DNA of 64,000 nucleotides, from NCBI GenBank assembly GCA_050260675.1, contig JBLNCN010000005.1, positions 310,001 to 374,000 of the forward strand, given 5' to 3'. This DNA comes from JBBDIP01 sp050260675 (GTDB lineage: Bacteria > Bacillota > Sulfobacillia > Fermentithermobacillales > Fermentithermobacillaceae). Below are positions 16,812-25,432 of this stretch, piece by piece. The position numbers and the translations under genes are program-made. The notes below the pieces were generated by a model, which was given only the letters and a program-made list of their open reading frames with translations, did no database searches and was not told the origin of the DNA. How positions within the stretch are numbered: the first letter of the stretch is position 1; every line of letters starts with the position of its first letter.

Positions 16812-17185
16812 TTCTGGGACCCTCCAACTCCCGCGTCAAGGGGGATCGAAACTGCTTGACCCTCCCTGATTTCCACCACACGACCGTCCTCAATCACGAT
16901 CTCCGAGGAGAGCACCAGGGGCCAGATGTCTCCAACTCTGAGCTCCCAAAACCCCTGGACCTGACCCCGAACAACTTCCTGCCCGTCCTCCAGTTTCGCG
17001 ATCTCCTTCAGCTGGCGGACGAGGTCGTCCTTTCTCGCCAAAAGGTCGGAACGCTCCTTCTCGCTGCCTGCCTTGGCGGCCTCCGCATCCAGTTCCCTCA
17101 TGGCCTTCTGGGTCTCAGCGGCCAGTTGGGAACGCAGGTTCGGCGTCACCCTCGACTTTACGGTCACGGCCCTTGAAATGAGCAC
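16808..17185 (-). CDS. ylqD: YlqD family protein
   Basis: A 125-residue protein: a beta-strand start (ISRAVTVKSRVTP), a central coiled coil (about 25-75, rich in Glu, Lys and Arg) and a beta-rich end (GQVQGFWELRVGD, IVIEDGRVVEIREG). This layout and the place between khpA and trmD match YlqD of Bacillus, whose function is unknown. GTG 17185 has GGAGGT 7 bases upstream. The missing rimM would be expected between this gene and trmD. Confidence 0.75.
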   Translation of the reverse strand: MLISRAVTVKSRVTPNLRSQLAAETQKAMRELDAEAAKAGSEKERSDLLARKDDLVRQLKEIAKLEDGQEVVRGQVQGFWELRVGDIWPLVLSSEIVIEDGRVVEIREGQAVSIPLDAGVGGSQK

Positions 17186-17205
17186 CGACTTTACCTCCAC
17201 AACTG

Positions 17206-17439
17206 CTACTCCAGGATCTCTACTGTGGCGCGCTTCCCTTCCTTCGCGGCCGCAGCCTGCGTGAGGCTCCTTACCGCGTGGATAACGCGACCTTTTTTGC
17301 CGATGATTTTGCCCATGTCCTCGGGAGCGCAGCGGACCTCTATGACCACCGCGCGTTCGCCTTCGGTTTGGCTCACCTGGACCTTATCGGGTTCATCAAC
17401 AATCGACTGGACGATGAACATAACCAGGTCCCGAAGCAT
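17206..17439 (-). CDS. khpA: KH-domain RNA-binding protein KhpA (YlqC)
   Basis: A 77-residue type II KH domain. DMGKIIGKKGRVIHAVRSL carries the GxxG RNA-binding loop (GKKG). KhpA acts with KhpB/Jag in RNA binding and envelope growth control in Gram-positive bacteria. ATG 17439 follows a GGGAGGAGGA ribosome-binding site; longer frames start inside rpsP. It lies between rpsP and ylqD, the standard position. Confidence 0.93.
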   Translation of the reverse strand: MLRDLVMFIVQSIVDEPDKVQVSQTEGERAVVIEVRCAPEDMGKIIGKKGRVIHAVRSLTQAAAAKEGKRATVEILE

Positions 17440-17461
17440 ACGAGTCTCCTCCTCCCGGCCT

Positions 17462-17731
17462 TTACTTCGCCTTCTTCGCCGCGAACTTCTCAATCACTCC
17501 GGCGCGAGTTAAGACCGTCTTCGCAGTAGGAGTGGGCGTTGCGCCGCGCTCCAGCCAGAAGAGAGCCTTCTCTTCGTGGACCTTGAAGGTGGCGGGGTTC
17601 ACTGTCGGGTCGTAGTACCCGAGCTCTTCGATGGGCTTGCCGTCACGCTGGGTGCGGGAGTCCGCGACCACCAAGCGATAGGCAGGAGCCTTTTTCGCCC
17701 CCACGCGCTTCAACCGGATCTTGACTGCCAA
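17462..17731 (-). CDS. rpsP: Ribosomal protein S16
   Basis: An 89-residue bS16: VKIRLKRVGAKKAPAYRLVVADSR, ELGYYDPTVNPATFKV, FWLERGATPTPTAKTVL. It is a 30S assembly protein. The TTG start has GGAAAGGAG upstream. It is part of the ffh-rpsP-khpA-ylqD-trmD-rplS transcription unit. Confidence 0.96.
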   Translation of the reverse strand: MAVKIRLKRVGAKKAPAYRLVVADSRTQRDGKPIEELGYYDPTVNPATFKVHEEKALFWLERGATPTPTAKTVLTRAGVIEKFAAKKAK

Positions 17732-17778
17732 TTCTCATGCATCTCCTTTCCTTGCCGTCTGTCGTAAGAAATGGGCCC

Positions 17779-19098
17779 CTAACGCAGCCCGAGTTTCCCC
17801 ATCTTTTCGGGCGTCATCGCGAAGAGCATCTTCCTGGCCTGGAAGAACTGCTTCAGAAGTCGATTGACGTCCTGCACTTCCGTGCCGCTGCCCCTGGCGA
17901 TGCGCTTCTTGCGGGAACCGTCGATGATGTCGGGCCTGCGCCGTTCCATGGGGGTCATGGAGTTGATGACGGCCTCGATCCTTCCCCACTCCTTGGGGTC
18001 TACATCGACGTCAGCCAGCTTGAACTTGTTCATGCCCGGTATCATCTTGAGGATGTCGCCGAAGGACCCCATCTTTTTGACTTCTTTCATCTGCTCCATG
18101 AAGTCCTCGAGGGTGAACTCCTTGTTGCGGAGTTTCTTCTCCATCTGTTCGGCTTTCTTCTGATCGAACGCGGCCTCGGCTTTCTCGATAAGGGTCAGGA
18201 CATCGCCCATCCCCAGGATCCTGGACGCCATCCTGTCAGGGTGGAAAGCCTGGAAGTCTTCCAGCTTTTCTCCGTTGGAGGCAAACTTGATGGGCTTCCC
18301 TGTTACCTTAGCTATGGACAGGGCCGCGCCGCCCCTGGCGTCAGAATCGATTTTGGTGAGAATGACTCCGGTTAGTCCGACGGTCTTGTCGAAAGCCTCT
18401 GCCACTTTGGATGCTTCCTGACCGGTCATGGAGTCGACGACCAAGATGCTCTCCCTAGGTGAGATAGCCTCTTTGATGCGGCGGGCTTCTTCCATCATCT
18501 CGTCGTCCAATTGGGTGCGTCCCGCCGTATCGATGATCACAACGTCTTGGGCTGACGTCCGGCCTTTCTCGACACCCCGGGCCGCGATGACCTCGGGAGA
18601 TGCGCCGCTTTCGATCGTGAAAAAGCCGACCCCGGCGCGCTCAGACAGGATCCTGAGCTGCTTTTGGGCTGCCGGCCTGTATATGTCGCATGAGACCAGA
18701 AGCACTCTGCGCCCGCTCTTCTTCAGGAGCAGCGCGAGCTTGCCGGCGGTCGTGGTCTTGCCGGATCCCTGAAGACCGAACAGCGCCACCACTGCCGGCG
18801 CCTCTCCCCCAAGGTCCAGGGGTCTGGCCTTCCCACCAAGAAGCTCGATGAGTTCCTCGTTGACTATCTTGATGACTTGCTGCGCGGGAGTCAGGCTCTC
18901 AAGCACCTTTGACGAGAGGCACTTCTCCTTGACCGAGGACACGAACTCCTTTACGACCTTAAAGTTCACGTCAGCCTCCAGGAGCGACAGCCGCACCTCG
19001 CGAAGCGCTTCATCCACGTCTTTCTCAGAGAGTTTGCCTTTGCCCCGCAGTTTCTTGAACACGTCTGCCAGGCGCGATGAAAGGCCCTCAAACTCCAT
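17779..19098 (-). CDS. ffh: Signal recognition particle protein Ffh
   Basis: A 439-residue SRP54 GTPase. In order: the N domain, GTPase motifs GLQGSGKTTTAGKLA, DTAGRTQLDDEM and TKIDSDARGGAAL, then the Met-rich M domain that binds SRP RNA and signal peptides (about 300-430; MTPMERRRPDIIDGSRKKRIARGSG). It targets nascent membrane and secreted proteins together with FtsY, encoded two genes upstream. The start MEFEGL is the family start; an ATG-like codon 4 residues upstream is possible. It overlaps ylxM by 11 bases. Confidence 0.95.
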   Translation of the reverse strand: MEFEGLSSRLADVFKKLRGKGKLSEKDVDEALREVRLSLLEADVNFKVVKEFVSSVKEKCLSSKVLESLTPAQQVIKIVNEELIELLGGKARPLDLGGEAPAVVALFGLQGSGKTTTAGKLALLLKKSGRRVLLVSCDIYRPAAQKQLRILSERAGVGFFTIESGASPEVIAARGVEKGRTSAQDVVIIDTAGRTQLDDEMMEEARRIKEAISPRESILVVDSMTGQEASKVAEAFDKTVGLTGVILTKIDSDARGGAALSIAKVTGKPIKFASNGEKLEDFQAFHPDRMASRILGMGDVLTLIEKAEAAFDQKKAEQMEKKLRNKEFTLEDFMEQMKEVKKMGSFGDILKMIPGMNKFKLADVDVDPKEWGRIEAVINSMTPMERRRPDIIDGSRKKRIARGSGTEVQDVNRLLKQFFQARKMLFAMTPEKMGKLGLR

Positions 19099-19483
19099 GA
19101 TCGGTCTCACCGCCCTCTCTTCGGTTCCTTATCAGGTTGAGCGCCGAGTCCCGGCGCGCCCGCCAGTCGCTCATCGTCATCCGCGACAGGGTTTTTTCGA
19201 TCTCGCGAAAGCAGGCCTCCTCGCGTTCAACACGCTCGGCGAAACCCAGCCGATTCTCCATATCGAGGAGCGCCTTCTGAGCTCTCTTTAGCGCATCTTC
19301 GCAGGCCTGTCGCGAGACGCCCAGGCGTTCCGACATCTCGGCTAAAGACAAATCCTCATCAAGACGCATAGCAACTACTTCGCGTTGCCGTGGGGGCAGA
19401 ATGCCCTCGTACAAGTCGCGGAGGACCGAGAGACGGTGGACTATTTCGGGCTGCGCCCTGTCCAGGTGATCGCCTTTACACAC
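19088..19483 (-). CDS. ylxM: YlxM-like SRP-associated HTH protein
   Basis: A 131-residue protein with a sigma-70 region 4-like helix-turn-helix: ILPPRQREVVAMRLDEDLSLAEMSERLGVSRQAC in two parts, then ALKRAQKALLDMENRL. YlxM proteins bind the SRP pathway and may stimulate Ffh. It lies directly before ffh with an 11-base overlap, as in other Firmicutes. The C-terminal tail of about 40 charged residues is not conserved in a way I recognise. The exact start (GTG 19483) is uncertain. Confidence 0.82.
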   Translation of the reverse strand: MCKGDHLDRAQPEIVHRLSVLRDLYEGILPPRQREVVAMRLDEDLSLAEMSERLGVSRQACEDALKRAQKALLDMENRLGFAERVEREEACFREIEKTLSRMTMSDWRARRDSALNLIRNRREGGETDHGV

Positions 19484-19563
19484 CAGACAATCCTACACCA
19501 AGCCCGCGGGCAAAGCAACAGGGTATGGCGTGAATGCAATCCAGCGAAAGAACCGGCCGGCGG

Positions 19564-20481
19564 TCACGATTCCCTTCCGAACAAGGCTTTGGAAAAGGCC
19601 TCCGGGTCGAAGTCCCGAAGGTCGTCCATTGCCTCCCCCACCCCGACCAATTTCACCGGTATCTTCAGCTCTTCAGCTATGGCCACGGCGATACCGCCCT
19701 TGGAGGAGCCGTCAAGTTTCGTTATGCAGATCCCTGTGACTCCGGCAGCGCCGGCAAAAGTGCGGGCTTGGTTCAAGCCGTTTTGGCCGGTAGTGCCGTC
19801 CACCACGAGCAGCACCTCATGGGGAGCTCCGGGAAGCTCCCTGCCTATGACCCGCACTATCTTCTTGAGCTCCTCCACCAGGTTCTTCTGGGTATGAAGC
19901 CTTCCGGCGGTATCCACAAGGACCAGATCTATCTTCCGGGCTATGGCCGACTTCACCGCGTCAAACGCCACGGCGCCGGGATCCGAACCTTCCTGGTGCT
20001 GGATAATCATCGACCCGGTGCGCTGGGCCCACACGGCCAGCTGATCGCCTGCGGCGGCGCGGAATGTGTCGGCGGCGGCCATGATGACGCTCTTGCCCCG
20101 GTCCTTCCACCGCTTAGCGAGTTTGGCTATGGTTGTTGTCTTTCCAGACCCGTTTACACCGATGAGAACGTACACCGTGGGACCAGACTCGGCCACACGT
20201 AGCGGTTCGGAAACGCCTTCGAAGATGTCTTTCACCAGACCGGCCATGACTCCCAAGAGGTCGTCCTGGCTCTTTAGCCCCTGCCTCTTGTTCTCCTCCA
20301 CAATCCGCTCACGGAGAAGTCCGGCTGCCTCCATGCCCACATCCGACTGGATCAGGGCTTCCTCCAGATTGTCGAGGAACTCCTCCGTAATGTGTCCGGG
20401 CATAAGGATGCCCTGCACCTTCTCCAGCAGGTTCTTCGAGCTCTTCTGCAGCCCTTGCTTCCACTTCTCGAACAGGTTCAT
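19564..20481 (-). CDS. ftsY: SRP receptor FtsY
   Basis: A 305-residue SRP-type GTPase: N domain about 1-90, then GVNGSGKTTTIAKLA (G1), AADTFRAAAGDQL, DTAGRLHTQKNL (G3), TKLDGSSKGG (G4) and GVGEAMDDLRDFD. It lacks the long acidic A domain of E. coli FtsY, as usual in Firmicutes. ATG 20481 (MNLFEKWKQG) follows GAGAGGGAG; longer frames begin inside smc. It lies 13 bases after the smc stop, the common smc-ftsY pair. Confidence 0.95.
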   Translation of the reverse strand: MNLFEKWKQGLQKSSKNLLEKVQGILMPGHITEEFLDNLEEALIQSDVGMEAAGLLRERIVEENKRQGLKSQDDLLGVMAGLVKDIFEGVSEPLRVAESGPTVYVLIGVNGSGKTTTIAKLAKRWKDRGKSVIMAAADTFRAAAGDQLAVWAQRTGSMIIQHQEGSDPGAVAFDAVKSAIARKIDLVLVDTAGRLHTQKNLVEELKKIVRVIGRELPGAPHEVLLVVDGTTGQNGLNQARTFAGAAGVTGICITKLDGSSKGGIAVAIAEELKIPVKLVGVGEAMDDLRDFDPEAFSKALFGRES

Positions 20482-20494
20482 GTCGGACTCCCTC

Positions 20495-23400
20495 TCAACG
20501 GTTCTCCAGCCGCATCCCGAAGACCCGGGACACACCGGGCTCCTCCATCGTCACCCCGTACAAGAGGTCGGCGGCTTCCATCGTCGCCTTCTGGTGTGTG
20601 ATGACCACGAACTGGGTGTCCTCCGAGTACCTCTTCAGGAACTGGCTGAACCGGACTATGTTTGATTCATCCAAGGCTGTGTCCGCCTCGTCGAGCACGA
20701 TCAGCGGAGAAGCCTTGACCGACAGTATAGCGAAGATGAGCGCTATGCCGCAGAGGGATCTTTCCCCTCCCGATAGGAGGTTAAGATGCTTTTGACGGCG
20801 GCCGGGCGGCTCAGCTATGACCTCTACTCCCAAGGAGTCCTCGATCAACACGAGATCTCCTCTTCCGCCGCCGAAAAGCTCCTGAAAGATTTCCCGGAAA
20901 CTCGAGGCAACCAGCCCGAAGGTCTCAACGAACCGGGTCTCTATCTCCTTCTCGACGATCTCTCTCGCCCTGTTGATCTCGTCGATCGCCCCAAGGACGT
21001 CCTCCTTCTCGATGTTCAGGAGGTCGATGCGCTCGGAGACGTCGGTCCACTCCTCCTCGGCTTTCAGGTTAACAGCTCCAAGGCCGCGAATGGCGTTGTC
21101 CAGTTCCTCGGCCATAGGCAACCCCTCAGCCCGGGAGACCCTGGGATGCTCGACCTCGTCAAGTTCCCTCATCCCAAACTCCTGCTCGATCAGGTCAGCG
21201 ACTTCCTCTAGGGACCTCCGGGTGGCCTCGATCTCGACTTCGGCCTCCTCCAGGCGGGCCGCAAGACTCGCCTTTTCCCTGCTCAGCCTCTGCAGCTCCT
21301 GGGAGATCGCGGTAAGCCTGCTCGTGAGAGATTCCCTCTCAGCCTCGGCGGCCGCTATCTCTGCCGCCAGCGAGGAAACATCCCGATCAAGGACGCCTAT
21401 CTTCTCTCCCAGCTCCTTGTCCTCGAGCGCCGAGGATTCCAGGAGCGAACCTTGCCTCGCGATCTCTTTCTCTTCTTCCTCCAGGCTTCGCTGGTGGGTT
21501 ACCCTTTCACCGGCCAGGCCCTCGAGCCTGCGCTGGATCGCCCCAAGGTCGGAAAGCGCCTCTTCCCTGCGGCGGATCAGTTCACGCAGCCTTGCCTCAG
21601 TCTGCCGGTCCTCTGCGGCGCTTTCACGCATCCGCTCTTCCAGGGCGAGGAGCTTCTCTTGCCTCTCAGCCATGCCCTCAGCGATCTCTCTTTCCCTGGC
21701 AGTGACGCGGTCAAGCTCCGCTCCGAGGCCTTCCTCCCGTTCCTTCAGGACGGGTTCCCGGGCCTCGCGCTCCTTCATCTGGGCCTCGGTTGCGCGGATC
21801 TGGGACTCGAGGCTCTTGCAGACCTCGGTCAAACGAGCGGCTTCGGCTCCAGCGGCGGTTGCCTGGAGCCTGGCGTCGCTCGCCTGGGCAGACAACGATT
21901 GCAGGTCCCGTTCAAGCGATTTCCGTCGCGAGAGCACGGCTTCCAGCTCCGACGAGAGGGTTCTGTCGCTCTCCCGGACTTCCGCGAGCTCGTGCTTGCG
22001 GCGGAAGAGCGCCTCTGACCGCGGGGCTTCGCCGCCTGAAATGGCTCCTCCAGGCTCCAGGCTCTCCCCCGTCAACGTCACGACCCGGGTCGCCCAGCCT
22101 GACTCGCGCATGAAGCGGAGCCCAAGGTCAAGGGTGTCCGCAAGCACAATCCGCCCTACCAGATAACGGGCTGCGGATTCCATCTCCGGCGGGAACGAGA
22201 CCACCGAGATGAGAGGCCTCACTCCGGGACAGCGTCCGAGAGCAGCCTCTGCCGCAGGGCTTAGGCCCCTGGGACGAAGGATGGACATGGGGAGGAACGT
22301 GGCCCGGCCCGACCTTCCCTGCTTCAGGTGGGCAATGGCGCTCTTGGCGGCGGCTTCGTCCGATACGATGATGTTCTCCGCGGCCCCTCCCACTGCCGCT
22401 GAAAGCGCGGATATGTAGCGGGCCTCGCACGAAAAGAGTTCTCCCACCGCGCCTTGGATGCCGCTCAGTACACCTCGCTGGCGGCCCTCCAGCACTGCCC
22501 TGGGCCCCTGGCTGTAACCCTCGAAACTCCGTTCCATATCCTCCAGGAGCTTGCGCCGTGCCTTTACCGCGGACAGCCTAGCGCCCAGGTTCTTCTCGGC
22601 GGACAGCTCACGGTCGATCTGAGCCTTCACCTGGGCGGCGCTGGACTCCAACTCCTCTTGACGCCTCCTGGCCTCGGCCGCCCGCTCGCCTGCCTCGGTC
22701 CGTTTGGCCGAAGATGCCGCCAGGTCTTTTTCAAGCCTTTCCTTTTCACGGCCTGACTGCGCCAGGTAATCGAAGAGGACCCTCCGCTCGTTACGCACGT
22801 CCTCCAGTCTATGCCGGAGATCTTCTTTTGAGCGCTGCACAGAGTTCTGCTCAGTGGTGAGCCCCACTACCTCTGTCCTGATCCCGATAACCCTATCAGC
22901 CAGCTCTTTCCTTTGAGCCTCGGACGATTGCCTCTTCTTTTCAGCCTCGGCTACGGCTAGAGAGGCTTCCTCGTGCAGGGCTTTGGCTACAGAGTGCCGC
23001 TCCCCTAGGGCTTTCTCTTCTGCCGCCAGCCTATCCAGGTCCCGCGAGATGGCTGCCTTCCGGGCCGTGCGAGCCTCAAGCTCCCGCTTCAGCACCACGA
23101 CCTGCCCTCTTGCGGCATCCCTCATCTTCTCCAGCGCCAGGAGGTCTTCGGCTAGCGCCTCCCTGCGGCTCTGGAGCTGGAGAATCCTCTGTTCCAGCGG
23201 CTCCCGCTTTTGCCGCAAGGACTCTTCCTCCTGGCCGAGTCTCGGGATCGAGAGTTCGGCGTCGCGAAGCTCGGCTCTGTACCTCTCAAGCCTGCGGGCT
23301 ACGCCAGAGGCCTTGCGGCTCTCCTCGTCATACTGGTAGAGCCACATCGAGAGGTCCAGTTCCCTCCGCTTGGCCGAGAGTTCTTTGTACCGGAGAGCGA

Positions 23401-24013
23401 GTTCCTTATCCTGCGCGAGCTGCTGCTTGCGGGACTCAAGTTCGAACGCCAGGTCCGTCAGACGTGCGATGTCGGCTCGGGCGGCCTCCAGTTTCGACTC
23501 CATGTCCCGCTTATCAAGCCTGACCTTAGCGACGCCCGAAGCTTCCTCAATCCACGCGCGCCTGTCTTCCGGCCTCCCTGAAGCCAACTCATGGATCGTT
23601 CCTTGACCGATGACCACGTACCCCGTATGTGAGAGACCTGTCCCGGCCAAGGTCTCGACGACGTCTTTCCACCTGCACGTCTTGCCGTCCAGCCGGTACT
23701 CGCCGGTGCCGTCTCTGGCCACTCTCCTTAGAATCTCAGTCTCGCTGTTGCCGCCTATAGAGTCGAAGAGGAGTTTCACCTCCGCCATCCCCATGGCCTT
23801 GCGGGACTGCGTCCCGGCGAAAATGATGTCCTGTGACCTGGCGGATCGCAGGACCCTCGGGTTTTGCTCCCCGAGGACCCATCTCAGGGCGTCTGCTAGG
23901 TTTGACTTGCCGCAACCATTTGGGCCGACGATAGCGGTGATTCCGGATCCCAGGGTTATTTCAGTGCGGTCGCAGAAGGACTTGAAGCCGTGCAGTGAGA
24001 GTTTCCTTAGCAA
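20495..24013 (-). CDS. smc: Chromosome partition protein SMC
   Basis: A 1172-residue condensin ATPase of full length. N-terminal Walker A GPNGCGKSNLADAL, coiled coil (about 170-500), hinge domain (about 510-640, AVGGAAENIIVSDEAAA and VTLTGESLEPGGAISGG), second coiled coil, then the C-terminal signature LLSGGERSLCGIALIFAIL and Walker B PLIVLDEADTALDESN. It compacts and separates chromosomes. The TTG start gives the family N-terminus MLRKLSLHGFKSF. A palindrome (24036-24052) lies 22 bases upstream, between smc and the divergent regulator. Confidence 0.96.
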   Translation of the reverse strand: MLRKLSLHGFKSFCDRTEITLGSGITAIVGPNGCGKSNLADALRWVLGEQNPRVLRSARSQDIIFAGTQSRKAMGMAEVKLLFDSIGGNSETEILRRVARDGTGEYRLDGKTCRWKDVVETLAGTGLSHTGYVVIGQGTIHELASGRPEDRRAWIEEASGVAKVRLDKRDMESKLEAARADIARLTDLAFELESRKQQLAQDKELALRYKELSAKRRELDLSMWLYQYDEESRKASGVARRLERYRAELRDAELSIPRLGQEEESLRQKREPLEQRILQLQSRREALAEDLLALEKMRDAARGQVVVLKRELEARTARKAAISRDLDRLAAEEKALGERHSVAKALHEEASLAVAEAEKKRQSSEAQRKELADRVIGIRTEVVGLTTEQNSVQRSKEDLRHRLEDVRNERRVLFDYLAQSGREKERLEKDLAASSAKRTEAGERAAEARRRQEELESSAAQVKAQIDRELSAEKNLGARLSAVKARRKLLEDMERSFEGYSQGPRAVLEGRQRGVLSGIQGAVGELFSCEARYISALSAAVGGAAENIIVSDEAAAKSAIAHLKQGRSGRATFLPMSILRPRGLSPAAEAALGRCPGVRPLISVVSFPPEMESAARYLVGRIVLADTLDLGLRFMRESGWATRVVTLTGESLEPGGAISGGEAPRSEALFRRKHELAEVRESDRTLSSELEAVLSRRKSLERDLQSLSAQASDARLQATAAGAEAARLTEVCKSLESQIRATEAQMKEREAREPVLKEREEGLGAELDRVTAREREIAEGMAERQEKLLALEERMRESAAEDRQTEARLRELIRRREEALSDLGAIQRRLEGLAGERVTHQRSLEEEEKEIARQGSLLESSALEDKELGEKIGVLDRDVSSLAAEIAAAEAERESLTSRLTAISQELQRLSREKASLAARLEEAEVEIEATRRSLEEVADLIEQEFGMRELDEVEHPRVSRAEGLPMAEELDNAIRGLGAVNLKAEEEWTDVSERIDLLNIEKEDVLGAIDEINRAREIVEKEIETRFVETFGLVASSFREIFQELFGGGRGDLVLIEDSLGVEVIAEPPGRRQKHLNLLSGGERSLCGIALIFAILSVKASPLIVLDEADTALDESNIVRFSQFLKRYSEDTQFVVITHQKATMEAADLLYGVTMEEPGVSRVFGMRLENR

Positions 24014-24035
24014 GAGTCCTTGGCTCCTCCCGAGA

Positions 24036-24052
24036 GTACAGGCTACCTGTAC
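24036..24052. promoter_or_regulatory. Palindrome between smc and divergent regulator, possible operator
   Basis: GTACAGG-CTA-CCTGTAC is a perfect 17-bp inverted repeat in the 127-base divergent region. Its size and symmetry suit a dimeric HTH regulator. No T-run follows, so it is not a terminator. That the gene at 24141 binds it is inference. Confidence 0.45.
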
Positions 24053-24140
24053 ACAACTCTACGCGTTTTGGGTAAAGGGATCTCTACCTCGCAGTGTAAC
24101 TTCTTCTCACCTGTGAGGAATCCCTGGGAGTGAGCCGCTT

Positions 24141-24707
24141 TTGTCCGTGATCGATCAGATGTCGAGGTTGATCCTGGCCGATCCGAACGTGACCGCTAGG
24201 CAGATCGCGAAGACCTTAGGTTACGCGGAGGAGAAGTCAGTATATTACTGGCTCTCCAAGTCCGGATACAAAGGCATGAGGGACTTCAAGAAGGCGGTGC
24301 TGAGTCGCAGCATTCCGTCGGCCAAGCGGCCGGAGGTCCCCGTGACTCGGGACGCTCCCGACACCTACCTCCCCCTCTACACGGATCCGGGACAGAAGGC
24401 TTTGGGGTACGGTCTGGTCGACTATCTCCGGGAAAACCTTGGCGGCGAGAGCTACGCCGTGCTAATGACTGAAGATGACTGCGCTCCGGTGGCAGGCCAG
24501 GGGGACATCGTGCTGGTCGATCCCTCTGCGGCCGCCTTTCAAGGAGACCTCCAGTGGGCCAGCGTGCGGGGCCGCATGCGCGTCCTCCGGATTTACGGCG
24601 ATGCCGATGACCGGGTGCTGTACGTGGATGCAGCGGAACCCGGTTCCGTTGTCACGCCCGATTTCGTGAGCGGCAAGGTTGTGTTCATACTGAGGAAAGA
24701 AAGTTAG
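24141..24707 (+). CDS. HTH regulator with degenerate S24 (LexA-like) domain
   Basis: A 188-residue protein. Residues 1-55 form a helix-turn-helix (TARQIAKTLGYAEEKSVYYWL). Residues 105-187 look like the S24/LexA C-terminal beta domain: MTEDDCAPVAGQGDIVLVD aligns with the family GDSMxP...GDxVLVD. The catalytic Ser is Asp113 here, and the Lys of the dyad (expected in xVKRL) is Leu149, so self-cleavage is unlikely. It may be a constitutive or ligand-controlled repressor. It is divergent from smc and converges on rnc, with 14 bases between stops. The TTG start is uncertain; GTG at 24147 is possible. Confidence 0.6.
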   Translation: MSVIDQMSRLILADPNVTARQIAKTLGYAEEKSVYYWLSKSGYKGMRDFKKAVLSRSIPSAKRPEVPVTRDAPDTYLPLYTDPGQKALGYGLVDYLRENLGGESYAVLMTEDDCAPVAGQGDIVLVDPSAAAFQGDLQWASVRGRMRVLRIYGDADDRVLYVDAAEPGSVVTPDFVSGKVVFILRKES

Positions 24708-24721
24708 CCCCAAGTAGCGGC

Positions 24722-25432
24722 CTAGCGGCTGCCCCTGGCGAGAAAACCGGCTGCTGCGGCCTCCTCGGCCTCCTTCTTTGACTGACCGTGACCCCTTGAG
24801 ACCTCCACTCCCCCGACGACGCATGCCACCGTGTAGACAGGCGAGTGGTCTGGCCCGTCCACCGCCACGACCCTATACTCGAGAGTAGTACCGGGCTGCT
24901 TCTGTACCATCTCTTGCGCCAGGGTCTTTGGGTCGACCGGAACAAAAGCGGGCAAGGGCCCCGTCTCGGAGGAGAGCGCTTTCATGAGCAGCTCGCTTAC
25001 AAGGTTGTGAGCGGCATCCCATCCCCGCGCAATGTAGACTGCCCCAAGAAGCGCCTCCAGAGCGCCTGCAAGCAGCCTGGGCCGCGATCTGCCGCCGCTC
25101 TGCTCCTCGCCCCGGCCAACCTTCACGCGCTCCCCCAGTCCGGCGGAGAGCGCCACCGAGGCGAGATTCTGTCCGGATACCGCTGCAGCCCTCATTCTGG
25201 TGAGGTCCCCTTCTGGCGCGGCCGGATATCGCAGGAACAACGAATGCGCTACTGATAGGTAGAGCACGGCGTCCCCCAGGAACTCCAAGCGCTCATTGGG
25301 CGGGATCGCCGGTCCTTTCTCATTCGCATACGAAACGTGAGTCATGGCCTCCGACCTAAGGTCCGGCGGAAGAGAGGCCAGAGCCTCGTCCACAATTTCC
25401 TTTACGCTTCGTGCTTCGCCAGGCACAGGCAC
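24722..25432 (-). CDS. rnc: Ribonuclease III
   Basis: A 236-residue enzyme that cuts double-stranded RNA (rRNA precursors, mRNA). The signature NERLEFLGDAVL (about 46-57) carries the catalytic acidic residues, followed by GDLTRMRAAAVS and ALEALLGAVYIARG. The C-terminal double-stranded RNA-binding domain has LAQEMVQKQPGTTLEYRVV and GHGQSKKEAEEAAAAGFL. GTG 25432 is chosen because GGAGGT, inside the end of fabF, lies 8 bases upstream; the gene overlaps fabF by 31 bases. The fabF-rnc order is normal for Firmicutes. Confidence 0.92.
   Translation of the reverse strand: MPVPGEARSVKEIVDEALASLPPDLRSEAMTHVSYANEKGPAIPPNERLEFLGDAVLYLSVAHSLFLRYPAAPEGDLTRMRAAAVSGQNLASVALSAGLGERVKVGRGEEQSGGRSRPRLLAGALEALLGAVYIARGWDAAHNLVSELLMKALSSETGPLPAFVPVDPKTLAQEMVQKQPGTTLEYRVVAVDGPDHSPVYTVACVVGGVEVSRGHGQSKKEAEEAAAAGFLARGSR

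Noticed and set aside
20973..22166. Long open frame on the plus strand inside smc (about 397 codons)
   Set aside because: It is a Ser/Arg-rich antisense shadow of the smc coiled coil; the minus-strand frame has all SMC motifs.
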